Source: Massospora cicadina (lineage: Eukaryota > Entomophthoromycota > Entomophthoromycetes > Entomophthorales > Entomophthoraceae). From it: a stretch of DNA of 64,000 nt. Below, one piece after another: positions 11,516 through 21,839 of the stretch. The position numbers and the translations under genes were made by a program. Each line of letters starts with the position of its first letter. The first letter of the stretch is position 1. The notes under the pieces were generated by a model. It was not told the DNA's origin and searched no databases. It was given only the letters and a program-made list of their open reading frames with translations. The stretch is taken from assembly GCA_022478985.1 (NCBI GenBank), contig JAKSZP010009194.1, positions 434,001-498,000 on the forward strand, given 5' to 3'.

Positions 11516-12570
11516 TTCACCGCAATCCCTTCCTTCATCCCCCATAAGCACACTGATGGGCAATATCAGATAAGGATAAGATGAAGTAAGCGGTTTAATT
11601 TGAGGTACCGGTTTTACCAGTTTCTTGCGAAAATTATAAGGAGCCTTCTTATTCTGAGCCTCAGGATCCTGAGTGGTAATCTCGATGGGAATCCTTGTCT
11701 CCCGCACCTCCACCATACCCTCAGGATTCCCTTGACTCTTCTTCCCTTCCTCCACATAGCTAAACCCCTTAGAACCATATACGGGCTCAGAACCTGCCCT
11801 TCTTCCACCACTCTGTCCTTGGAATCCCCCTGGGGTCGCACAACTTCCTGACAGGCCCGTACCAAACTCAACTGTTGTTCTACCTGCAAGGCTAAACCCC
11901 ACCTCTTCCTCCAACGTCACTGCAGGTTTCACCGCCGCCATTGCCAATAATAAATCAGCTTGCAAGTTTTGGCGAAACATGCGCGGAAGCTGAGACTCAG
12001 GTGCCTTTGCTGCTCTTGCCAATGCGCGGAACATCTGGCCATACTCCTCCACTGACTTCTTCCCTTGACCACACTGCAGTAAAGCCGCCCAGGACAAATC
12101 CTGCGTCTCATCCGGACATGCTGCATGATCAATCCAATCCAGACATTCCTCCACTGATAAGGGTAACCCTGACTGCTCTTCCAAAAGTTCTCGCACCAAG
12201 TTGGACTGCTTTACTGGAAGTGCCAACAGAACCTGACTTAACTGCAAGGCAAACGAATCCTCCCCACCCGCTGCCTTTGTCAAACATCCCTGAAACTGAA
12301 CCCAGCTAAACGTCTGGTGGATCAGTTCCAAGTCTTCCAATTTCAAAATCGTGGGAATTTTTCCTTTGTCCTTCCCAGGCCCTACCACTTTCCCACCATT
12401 ATGGGACACACACTCTAAAACCCGGTATAATTCATGAAGCAAAAAGGCGGTGGAGAATATCACCATCAAGAGTGTTGCAGTATGGTTATACCACTTTGGA
12501 AACACAACTTCTTCTGGCACCTCTTTTGCTTGCCACCACAACGACAGGAAAGTAAATGAGTTATGTTTAA
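11504..12570 (-). CDS. Element C Gag (capsid) region, without a zinc knuckle
   Basis: Minus-strand open frame. Recognised as retrotransposon Gag by the central helical block CGQGKKSVEEYGQMFRALA, then LPRMFRQNLQADLLLAM, the standard 'SVEEY--RF--LA...F--GL' pattern. The frame is open from inside the 5' LTR (up to 12760); I place gag after the LTR, with a Met at about 12470 (MVIFSTAFLLHEL) as a plausible start, but the true start is unclear. No CCHC knuckle is seen in the Pro/Lys-rich C-terminal part. The frame stops with TAA immediately before the protease IDTGAG. Gag forms the particle that packages the RNA. Confidence 0.75.
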
Positions 12571-13393
12571 TGTAATGCACTGGCTCCTTCCAATGAGCCA
12601 CAAACGAGTTGGGCAACAGAATCCATGTTACAGACCATAGGGCTGACAGGGCTCCTGATACTACTCTCCTTGTGCGCGCGCTACAAGACTGGACAAGCAC
12701 CCCCTGGAAGACAGTTGCAAGTATACTTAACCCCAGCAACATGCCTTGACTCCAAGACAAGGTATAAAGGAGGCAATAGCTCTCCCAAGCTCACTCTCCA
12801 AGTCCAATTCTTGTTGATTCAAGCCAAACATGGCTGCAGTTAGGCAATATTTTTTTAAAATAAACTCAAAGTATAAATATATGAATTTTAAGTTCTTTTT
12901 TATTTAATATTGGCTAGGTCGATAGAAAACAGAACTGAGAAGCCTCCAGCTCCCAGTTCCTTCCCTATATACACATGCTACAAGCTAATATAAAATATAA
13001 CACAAGCTTATGGTGCTAATCTGACTAATGCTTGGTGTAAACCTTACAGCAGGATTGCGGAATCCTCACTCAATGGTTCTGTGCCAGTTCCAATCCTCAA
13101 CAGTTCCACACCAGTTCCATTTTGAATTCCAAACGAACTGCGAAACTTCCAAGCACCCATTCCATTCTTGATTTGAATCCAAATCAAATCTCGAAACTCC
13201 CCATTTTACTTGATTCTCGTTTTTCCTCGACTTGGACGCCCATCTTGCTCCTTGGCCTCCTTCAAGCTCCTGCCCCTTAGGCGTCCCTGCCAGGACCAAC
13301 TCCCCCTCCTCCTCCATACATCCAGACACAGCCTGCCCTGTCTTACCAAAGATCAGGGCAATGTGATGCTAAGGATAGACCTCAACCGTCACA
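12571..13393 (-). repeat. Element C 5' LTR
   Basis: 823 bp, TG...CA ends, followed by TSD CAAGC. The gag-containing minus-strand frame is open through its last 190 bp, coding hydrophobic stretches (LSALWSVTWILLPN). The same reading is present in the 3' LTR copy. Minus-strand sequence just inside the LTR (before 12571) is TTAAACATAACTC, not the TGGTGCTCA primer site of B, E and H. Confidence 0.92.
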
Positions 13394-13398
13394 CAAGC

Positions 13399-14590
13399 AC
13401 TCATCTTCATGTCCCACTGTGACTTCAGCAATTATCCATGGACCTGAGCAGGCCCCTTGGCTTTGAGTACTGTCCATCAAACTTCAAAATGGGTCGAGTG
13501 CAATCCTCCTTCAACTCTCTCTTTAACTCTTCAGGCTTCTGAAGCTGGTCAGCCCCAAGAAACCCTTATCTGGCATCAATTCGCTTCAAATGGAGATCAC
13601 CTTCCTGATTTCTTTTTTCCTTTTTTTCACGTCTTCCCTGCTAACAATCTTGTTTAATCCTTATGCGCAGGCAGTGTGGCTTTATTGTTTTTTGAGCTCA
13701 ATTTGATTTAAGATCTCATAAATGCCTACTTGTCATCTGCACTGCTAATGGGCCTAAGGTTGCCGCATACAATATTTTTAAGGCCAATTAGGCTCTTTTT
13801 TTTGCTAACTCAGTTTCTAGGCTTTGGTGCAAACCCACTTTAGTACATGCCAATTACCCATCCCGTTGGGCCTCAAGACTCAGGTTTCAAAAAGTTGCGC
13901 ATACTGGCGTTATACCAAGCTCTTTGCAAAAGCCTGGCGAAAGGGCTTCACAAAAATATATCCCACAGATGGCTCTTATGGGAACATGCATTTGCTTCCC
14001 TCCTTCCTCGCTTCCCACCAAAACAATGCCTGGCATGCGCAAGTTTTTAGACAAGGCCCATTCACAGATATTTCACACAAAAGTGTTCCGCCAACCAGTT
14101 TACTCATGCCTTGAAAGCCTTCTTTCCAACCGTATCTTCCTTTCTGTGGCATTTACTCCCAAGTTGAACCTTTCATGCCTGTTCCAAAATCCCTTCCAAT
14201 GGTCTTTCCATTTAGTTCAATAGCCTTTCCTAAGCCAACTAGGACAGTGTTCCTGGTGCTATCCTTTTTGAGTTTAGCGCATCTCCAACAGGGTCTGAAT
14301 AGTCAAGACTTGTATAAGATTTACATTTCTCTAATTTTTCTGTTGCAGGCTTCCCCAGTTTGATCTCACTCTCCTCCCCCTCCCAAAGAATGGTTACCAG
14401 TTACGGTGAAAATGAGGCATCAAATCTCTAAATTAAATTTTTAAGATTTTACATATTATTTTGTCTTTTTTTATTTTTTATTTTTATTATTTTTATTATT
14501 TTTATTATTATTATTATTATATTTATATTTATATTTATTATATATATTATTTTATTTTTTCTTTTTCTTTTTTTTGGATATTATTATTAT
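13399..14590 (-). other. Element B 3' spacer, part 2, ending in an AT-rich tract
   Basis: 1.2 kb between the end of B's integrase and the C insertion. There is no credible gene on either strand; short + frames at 13824-14223 lack family motifs. The bases 14455-14600 are a T/A-rich simple tract (TTTATTATT repeats). Element E has a similar T-rich block after its integrase (24160-24240 and 24410-24435), so the tract may be a regular part of this group, perhaps 3' non-coding sequence. Confidence 0.55.
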
Positions 14591-14599
14591 TTTCTGATA

Positions 14600-15660
14600 T
14601 GGATGAAGGAACTTAGCATGTACTCAATTCACAACCCATCTGCCTTGATCCTTAATAGTATATATGTCTTTGGACGATCTCTACAATATAACAAATGGAC
14701 CTTTTCCAAAGCGAGGCCAGCTTATGCGTGTGGCCTGCACTATGAGTGTCATTTTATACTACTACGTCTCCTTCCTTGAACTTATTTATGTAGCTTGTTT
14801 AGCATCGTCATAGCTCTTCTGACTAGTTTTTCAACTAATCACATTTTGATGTGCTTCAGATTGCAACTTGATTAGGGTCTTCACTAGTTGCTCAACATAA
14901 TTATTTGGGCTAATTGCTTTGGTTGAAATGAGTACTGAATGTAATATTGGTGTCAGAGCGGACTGTCTACCATACAGAATTGAAACAAAGAGTGGTTTGT
15001 GCTGCTTTGGTGCCCAATATTGTACACAAATACAATAGCACTAATGGAAGTATCCCATTGCAAGGGCGCTGAGGCTGCATTTTTGTGCAATATTTTGACT
15101 AGAATGCCATTCACTCGTTTTACCATACTATTAGTCTCAGAATGGTACAGTGTTGACAACACTCCCTTGATAGACATCAACTTATTAACCGTTGCACCAT
15201 CTGGGCAGTAAAATTCATGTCATTATCCATCAAGATCTTCTGGGGCATCAATGCTTATAAATAATATTATCCATAATGAACTTGGCATTAGTTAAAGCTC
15301 CAACGTTTCAAAGTGTTTTTGCTTTCACCCATTATGTCAGATGTTCAATAGCATAAATTATGTATTTGTTGCCTAAACTACTCACAGGGAAAAGGCCAAT
15401 TACATCAATTGATACAGTATGCCATGCCCAGTCAGGTTTGATCAAATGATATTTCACATACAATTTCATAGGCTTTGCAACTTAGCATGAATGCCATTTA
15501 TGGATTACATCTTGGATATCAAATTGCATGGAATCCCAATATAAAACTAGATCAAATTAATTCTAGCGTTTTTGTCAACCCTCCATGCCTGATGGCCTTG
15601 TGGGCTTGTGTGATAATCTCCATTTAATCTGAAAGTTTTGGGATAAGTGACACTTTCCAC
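14600..15660 (-). pseudogene. Element B integrase, decayed
   Basis: Minus strand. The stretch 14953-15180 has LSTLYHSETNSMVKRVNGILVKIL, the block containing the catalytic Glu region (usually 'STPYHPETNGMVERVNG'), then SISAIVFVYNIGHQSS. Upstream, around 15180-15260, the 'KILMDNDMNFTAQM' segment (second Asp) can be read with changes, and near 15400-15500 the first-Asp block and the HHCC cysteine region appear broken (HSC, stop, VAKP). Stops and frame changes throughout. No chromodomain follows it. Confidence 0.75.
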
Positions 15661-15799
15661 CCGGGCTTAAGCTTGTATAAAGCTCCATTCCAATATTTGG
15701 TGTCAGTTGATGCTTTTCTGATCGCTTTTTGTACTTCAGGTGACTCTTCCCCATACTTTCAAGTAATCATTTTATATGAAGCCATTGGGCAAACTGCTC

Positions 15800-16279
15800 A
15801 GGACAGCTACAATAGGAAGTCGCAATAGTTCATCTGCATTTTGATGGGCTGCTCTAGATTTATATAATTTCATAGTTGTACACCTGTAATTCTAGGGCCT
15901 AGCGGGATAATCATTCCTCAGGCTCCTTGAGATTTTGGAGCCATTGTAATGAGCTGTGATCCGTCACTACTTGAAACTTGGTGACATGAATGCAAGCCCA
16001 TAATTGTTTAAAAGCGTAGATGACAGCCAAAAACTCTTGCTCTGCCACCATATAATTACGCTCATGCTTATTCAGCGTCCTAAATGCAATAAACAACCAG
16101 ATGCTCCTGACCGTCATTCCCAATCTGGAATATCACCTTAAATGCAGTCAACAAGGCATCAGTTTGTATGATAAAAGGCCTGCTGAAATTTTGATATAGA
16201 GGACAGGCGCCATGCTCATTTTGATTTTCAAAGCCTAAAAGGCTTGTTGGCACTCATCTGCCCAGCAAAAACGAAATCC
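15800..16279 (-). pseudogene. Element B RNase H and connection region, up to element D
   Basis: Minus-strand frame 15911-16123 has NKHERNYMVAEQEFLAVIYAFKQLWACIH (catalytic Glu block) and FQVVTDHSSLQWLQNLKEPE (third Asp block). Higher, 16135-16279 reads FIIQTDALLTAFKVIFQIG (first Asp in TDA) and, at the edge of D, FRFCWADECQQAF. The matching left half of this connection (RIAEPLFHLLEGG) is on the far side of D at 31572 onward, so D was inserted inside this domain. Confidence 0.82.
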
Positions 16280-17913
16280 TATAAGTCCTGGGGACCAGCC
16301 CTTGCAACTGGATAGGTATCAGCACCCCTTCTGGACGAAAAGGGGCCACAAGACTCCAGTGGACCCCCTGTCATAGCTGAGCGACCTAGCCCATGTGATA
16401 GATGAGCGCTGAGTGACTGCCTTCCCCTCCTCCCCAAAGATACCCCATCCTCACCTCTTACCCTCCTCAACCCTGGTAAGTTTGATAGAAGGAGTCTTCA
16501 GGGAGATTGCGCACACCAGGGGGCATGAGGAGGCCCCTGGGACAACCACTCCCAGACAAATCATATCATAATTTTGGGAAAATGGCAATTCCCAACATTG
16601 GAGCCCAGCCTGCAAATTCTGGACTGGGGGAGCCAGTCTGGACTGGCCTGCTCTGGAAATCAAATTTGGATATGGTTCAGATCTCAAATCAGGGCCCAAA
16701 CAACTTGAACCATCTGCCCCAACACTCTCAAACAGATCAAGGGAGTTTGGATCACACAAGTAGTCCAATTAAGGGATCAGCTCGAGTTGCAAATAATCCA
16801 ATACAAGGATTTATGCCTACTGGGATGAATCTGGAACACCTGAACCATGCAAACAGGCTGACTTGGGTCACCAGAATGAAGATTGGTAGTATCGACTTGG
16901 TTTTGCCCCAGGAATCCAGAAAATTTGCAAAAGTTGTCCTTGAAATTTTTCCAAAATCTGGAGCAGCATTCTACCTCACTAAGAGTCAGCCAAACAAATC
17001 CCATCACCAACCCCTGTATTACCAATCCCTTGATACCACCCACATGCATTCAGCCCAGTTCTTAAGGCAACTGCCCTAGCCAGGGTAGTTGTCAGTTCAT
17101 TCTCTTTCTTTTCATTTATAAAACTCAAATTCCCCTCTAGCTTGCCATAGCCTCCGTCTACCTCTTTAATTTTATAAAAATTCTGCTGATTGATCCAATG
17201 TATGCGCCATCACCCAAGTCCTCCTGCCAATGTTTGCTGACTGGATTATTTAGTCACTCAACCCTGCCACATGGCAGCAGATCATATATGAAATAATACA
17301 CCTCACCCCTGATGACGAACCTGCTGCTTCATTTGTTTTCACGCGTCCATTTAATGGAGACCCTTCCATCCATTCAGTCACTGAGTCCTCCAAAACTGCT
17401 CCCCAGCTAGAGCAGCACCCAAGTGCCCCCACCCCACCACTAGTGGACTTGGTTTCCATAGCCACCTCAGCGCCACTGGCTTAGCCCACCAGTGGGACCT
17501 AGAGCGCCCCTCCAGGGGAAGCTCAGTCCCAACCCCTCTCTTGGTTCTTACTAAACCTCCGCTTACATTTCTAATCATGTGGCGCCCTCTGTTCCATCTC
17601 TCAATGGTACACAAGCCCCCTTATCCAAATCCAAAGGCCAGCAACCGCAAACCCTGGAGGATTTGTCATCTTTCCTGCCTCTCCCACCCTTGGGTTGACC
17701 CCACAAAACTCGTGGTTGCCCCCAACGCAACCATCTGATTTGCCTTTGGGGCCTTCAGTATGTTACTGAACTTTTACTTTCCTCATGTCTCCCATAGAGC
17801 CCCACTTTTATTAGTCGCTCAGACCTCTATGATTTTGGCATTCTGGGCCCTCCACTGAGTGCTCGCTCACCCTGGCTGGGAGCCCAGTTTAGTTCTTAGC
17901 CAAATCTGTGACA
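16280..17913 (+). repeat. Element D 5' LTR (1,634 bp)
   Basis: Direct repeat of 29936-31566 over the whole length (1,634 versus 1,631 bp). It starts TATAAGTCC (TGTAAGTCC in the other copy) and ends CTGTGACA. A TATA-like TTTATAAAA lies near 17113-17121, and a second AT-rich TTTTATAAAAA near 17170. The segment 17219-17460 reads as protein on the + strand (VLLPMFADWII, then LTPDDEPAASF and PFNGDPSI) and the same reading exists in the 3' LTR. A 190-codon frame at 16507-17079 is not kept in the 3' LTR and is probably chance. Confidence 0.8.
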
Positions 17914-19090
17914 TAATGAATCAACCACTAATCTCAGCCTTCTACACCCTCCTCGCTGGCATGGTCGAAGCGCTGGCCTATGCCCTCTATCTCTGAACGT
18001 GCTCTCCCTCTGTGACCTGGCCTTCTCCTGATAGTCAGTGGCCTCATTCATCCAGGCCTGCCGCCAGGCTCTGCTGATTTGGTCTTCACCCCGTCGAGCT
18101 CCAATGGCAAGCACCACTCCATCAGTTAATGTAATAGGGTTGGGGGTTCCATGTCCCTTCTGATGAGGTGGCTGATCAAGTCCTGTGCATCCTGGCAGAG
18201 CTCCTGGTGCGCCTCACTGCCGATAGTGGGAAATCCCCGCTTACCTCTGATGCACAGCAGAGCGTGGCTCTCCTCAATGCCCAGGATGGAGATGCCCATC
18301 GTTGAGTCAGGGGAGTGCTCCGCTCTGCTGCCAAGTCAGGCAGCCTCACCCCCTTGTTGGCGCTGGTCACCTCAGCAGTCCAAGCCCCTGAGTCAAGACT
18401 TGCGCGCCTCCTCTGTCTGTTTATCTTGGGACAGACAGCCACAGACCTACCCTCCCTGATTGATGTCTTTACAGTCCTGGCTCCAATGGTACCCATCCTT
18501 GTTGAAATCACTATCTCTGCTTTCCGCGCTGCCCTGGACCCCACTACGGAAGCCCACACATCTTTGGACACTCTCCTTGGATTCTTAGAGGTTGCAGTCT
18601 CTGTGGCCCGTGCAATTGGGGCCAGGCTCTTGCACACCCTCGCATGTCCCTTTGCCACCCCTGAGTACCCCATACCACACCTCCACCTGCCAGTGGTCGC
18701 AGCCAAGGGAAGCCCCCCTGGCCTGGCTGCCCTTTTTGCTCCCCCTTGGTGGCCGCCACGGGTACCCCCCAGGGGAGCCCCTGCCTATGGCACCGCCTGC
18801 CCCCAGTCCAGATCAGGAGGCTGGATCGTTGGGCCCTCAGCATTCAGATTCTGCTTGGTGTGGTGAAATTGTCCCCCTAAGCAACCCCTCCTCCCCCTGA
18901 AGAGAGTGGAGCGGGTGTATGCATTAACCCTTGACTACCCATTTGGGACAAGGAAGTAGTAGAGACCCATCGTCAGTCACACCCCATCCTTGTGCCCCCA
19001 GGCCTGTCTCTCCTGATGTTGGGCCATTCCCCCTCCTCAGCTGCCCTTTCTCTGGCTCACCCTAATAAAGAAGACTAAGCGTACTTTCTG
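17914..19090 (+). pseudogene. Element D gag region, decayed
   Basis: Plus strand. Short open pieces: 17918 onward (MNQPLISAFYTLLAGMVEALA), 18151-18300 (DEVADQVLCILAELLVRLTA) and 18315-18866, a helix-rich 183-codon stretch (APESRLARLLCLFILGQ, HTSLDTLLGFLEVAVSVA) ending in Pro-rich sequence. The position between the 5' LTR and protease identifies it as gag; I see no CCHC knuckle. Minus-strand frames over the same bases are shadows. Stops and frame changes interrupt it at least three times. Confidence 0.55.
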
Positions 19091-19660
19091 TTCCCCATTT
19101 CCTTTCCCTTTGAGTCAGGGGAAATCACAGTGCAAGCCCTCCTCGACACCAGAGCAGAAGGTAACTTTATCAACCTTAGTTTGGCACAGTTTTTGGACCT
19201 AATGATGGAGGAAGCTTCATCCATCCTGGGCGCCTCGTCAGAGTCAATGATGTCCTACTGCATCCAACATCTATTGCACTTCTCGGTTCATGAAATTAAA
19301 TTCACTGACCACTTCTCAGTGGTACAAGACTTGCTCTACCCTGTAATTTTGGGGGTGGGCTGGTGATGCCGCCAACAATTTCACATCAATTTTGCAACCA
19401 ACTCCTTGTTGTTTACAAACCTCATTTTGAGTAATGAGTTTCCCCTGCTAAAGACCCTTCCCCAGGGCACATCTCTCAGTTCCATCTCTCCACCAGACCC
19501 CATCCTAGTTGATCTCCCTTCAGACTTTCCCTCCTTCCTAGCCCCATATAAGGCCATCTTCTTATATCACTGGCATCCAAGCTCCCCTCACACTCCGAAT
19601 ATGACTTGACATTCCAGCTGACAGTCGATCTAGTCAATATCAACTGCCCCCTCTACCCCT
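19091..19660 (+). pseudogene. Element D aspartic protease, active site altered
   Basis: Open + frame 19130-19366. The active-site region reads ALLDTRAEGNFINLSLAQFL: the Gly of DTG is Arg (AGA at 19151-19153), a change expected to abolish activity. The later FSVVQDLLYPVILGVGW matches the 'D-ILG--W' end of gypsy proteases and is closed by TGA at the following position. The linker continues in 19406-19609 (FLAPYKAIFLYHWHPSSP), broken before RT. Confidence 0.8.
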
Positions 19661-20430
19661 ATACAGATGAAGAGGATAGGGCTTTGGACAGTTGGCTGGA
19701 CGAGATGCTAGAGAAGGGGTGGCTCATTAAGAAGTCTTCCTCAATCGCCTCCCCATAGTTTTCGCCAGGAAAGCAGATGGGTCCCTGCACCCCCGCGTTG
19801 ACTATAATCACCTCAAAAACATCACCATCCCTTACCTATACCACTTACCCTTAGAGCAGAGCATTTCCCAGGCCAATTCCAAATCTCACATCTCCTTGAA
19901 GTTGGACTTGGTGAATGCCTTTAATCAAATGAGGGTGGTGAGGGGACAGGAGTGGCTCACAGCCATCTGCACTTGTGGGGGCTTTTCCAATTCAGAGTGA
20001 TGCTGTTTGTCTTGAGGAATGTGCCAGCCACCTTCCAGCGCCTCATTGACAATGTGTTAGGGGTACCGCTTCTCATGTGCAGTGGCCTATATTAACGACA
20101 TTTTGGTCCATTCCCCCACCCCTGAACAATAAACCAGGGACCTCGAAGTGGTAGTGGCAGCCCTCCACAAGGCAGGGTTATTCTTTAGACCTTCCAAGTG
20201 CGAATTCAATAAGGATGAGGTTACCTATTTAGGGAATCATGCCCAAAGTTTGGTTATGCCATCCACCCTGCAATCTGGAGGCTATTCAGTCTTGGCCTAC
20301 ACCAACCACTCAAAAAAAGCTTTGCGGCTTTCTTGGAACCACCACCACTTTTTTGAAGAAATTTCCCCCTCTCTTGCCCAACTGGCAGCATCCCTGCACC
20401 CCCTCACCAGGAAAATGCCCCCTTTAGATG
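19661..20430 (+). pseudogene. Element D reverse transcriptase, catalytic Asp lost
   Basis: Plus strand, several frames. Readable blocks: DSWLDEMLEKGWLIKKS (N-terminal), KLDLVNAFNQMRV (first Asp, about 19905-19935), NVPATFQRLIDNVLG, and AVAYINDILVHSP where the catalytic YMDD is YIND (20088-20099; first Asp replaced by Asn). The thumb follows in 20148-20240 (LHKAGLFFRPSKCEFNKDEVTYLGN). Frame changes occur near 19755, 19985 and 20235. Confidence 0.8.
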
Positions 20431-20900
20431 GTCCCCAAGTGCCAGCAGGCCTTTGAGGCTATCAAGGAGGTTTTTCTCACAGCCCCATCCTGCGGCATGC
20501 CAATACCTACTGCCCCTTCATAGTAGCCTGCGATGCCTCGTCAGTGGCCGTGGGTGCCATGCTGCTACAGGAGCATGAGGTAGCTGAGCACCCAGTGGCC
20601 TATTAATCCTGGAAGTTCGCCGCACCAGAGCAAGCTTAGCCAATATATGACAAGGAGCTAGCGGCGGTGGCATGGTCACTCACCCACTGGCAATACCTCC
20701 TGAAGGACGCCCAGTACAAAATTACTGTTTGGAATGACCATAAGGCACTGCTCTACTACCGCAAACCTCAGAAGCTAGGACATCAGCAAACATGCACATA
20801 TCAAGACCTCTGTGGGTTCCATTTTAAGTAAAAATTCATTAAAGGCCCTCTGAACGTTTTGCCAGACATGCTCATATGAAACCCTCCCTGTCTCCCAATG
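20431..20900 (+). pseudogene. Element D RNase H, decayed
   Basis: Plus strand without one long frame. Blocks: FIVACDASSVAVGAMLLQEHE (first Asp in CDAS, about 20518), then PIYDKELAAVAWSLTHWQYLLK (catalytic Glu, about 20640-20705) and ITVWNDHKALLYYRKPQKLG (third Asp in NDH, about 20720-20780). Stops occur between the blocks. It precedes the integrase. Confidence 0.78.
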
Positions 20901-21059
20901 GGGGAAAAACCCATTAGACCTTATGATGTTAGTACCCCCCTCCCAAATCCTCTCATTGGCCCCCTACTGTATCCTTCGCTGATTTAGACCCCGACGCTCC
21001 GCTCCTCCCCCATATCTTTGCTTCCCAAACCTGCTGCCCTAAGGAATTGAGCTTCTTGC

Positions 21060-21839
21060 TCACTTAGAGTCCATGCGCTGCAAGAAAACTTCCCATATAC
21101 CTTGCAGGATGGAACAATCTGGTTCCACAGTTGGGTTTGGGTTCCTCCCCTCCCTACGCAGCTGTGTCATTAAGGAACATCATTTCCCCCAGACTGTCGG
21201 CCAACCCAGTATCAAAAAGTGTGCAGATCTCATAAAGAGAACCTACAACTGGCCTGGGTCCTCAAAGGACATTCCCACTTGGATCTCTCATTGTGTCACC
21301 AGCACTTGGGCTAAATTGGATTGTTTGGGGAAGAAGGGACTGTTGGACCCATTGCAGCAGGCTGAGGGGCCATGGACCTCAGTCTCAGTGGACTTCATCG
21401 TGGAGCTCCCTCCTCCTATGGCTCAAATGCAATCATGGTAGTTGTGGACTGATTTACCAAGTTTGCACTCTTCATCCTCTGTCTCTCTTCTATTACTGTG
21501 GTGGAGACCGCAAATTTATTTGTCAACCATGTCTTTGCCATGTTTGGTCTCCCCAAGGAGATGGTGAGTGACAGGGGACCCCAGTTCATGACCCGGTTCT
21601 GTAAGAGTTGCTAACCCTCCTTCACATCAAGCCCTGTAGATCCACTGCCTGCCACCCCCAGTCTGATGGGCATACTGAGTGGATGAACCAGGTAATGGAG
21701 CAGTACCTGCGCTGCTATGCGACGAACTCACAAGACACCTGGGCCAAGGATCTACCTCAAGCACAGTTTTTGTACAACAACTCCCTCCATTCCTCAACTA
21801 GCTTCTCTCTCTTTAGGACTACTCTGAGGTATAGCCCCT
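21060..21839 (+). pseudogene. Element D integrase, part left of element E
   Basis: Plus strand. Zinc-binding domain in 21073-21300 (HFPQTVGQPSIKKCADLIK, then ISHCVTSTWAK; the second Cys of HCVTC appears as Ser). Core: TSVSVDFIVELPPPM (first Asp, about 21385), then MFGLPKEMVSDRGPQFMTRF (second Asp, about 21540-21600), HPQSDGHTEWMNQVMEQYLRCY (Glu position, 21655-21720) and AQFLYNNSLHSSTS. The frame FRTTLRYSP runs into the CCCCT site (21835-21839) duplicated by E and continues in phase as SFQIG after 29251. Confidence 0.85.

Larger units (their letters stand above)
7423..13393 (-). mobile_element. Ty3/gypsy element C: nearly intact chromovirus
   Basis: 5,971-bp element with LTRs 7423-8253 and 12571-13393 and a perfect 5-bp TSD, CAAGC (7418-7422 and 13394-13398). 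Gag, protease, RT, RNase H, integrase and chromodomain lie in order on the minus strand, mostly in one reading frame. By eye the LTRs differ by about 20 substitutions and a few indels over about 820 bp, so C looks like one of the youngest insertions here. Disabling changes I can see: a TAA before the protease DTG, TAG between RT and RNase H, TGA between RNase H and integrase, and paired frameshifts in protease and integrase. Confidence 0.92.

Noticed and set aside
11166..12309. Plus-strand frames of 80-120 codons over element C
   Set aside because: They are antisense to Gag and protease with clear family motifs on the minus strand.
16507..17079. 190-codon + frame inside the 5' LTR of D
   Set aside because: The corresponding 3' LTR (30160-30720) changes frame and has stops, so the frame is not conserved.
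18176..18706. 176-codon minus-strand frame
   Set aside because: It lies opposite the D gag region, on the wrong strand for the element; low-complexity Arg/Ser/Ala content typical of a shadow frame.
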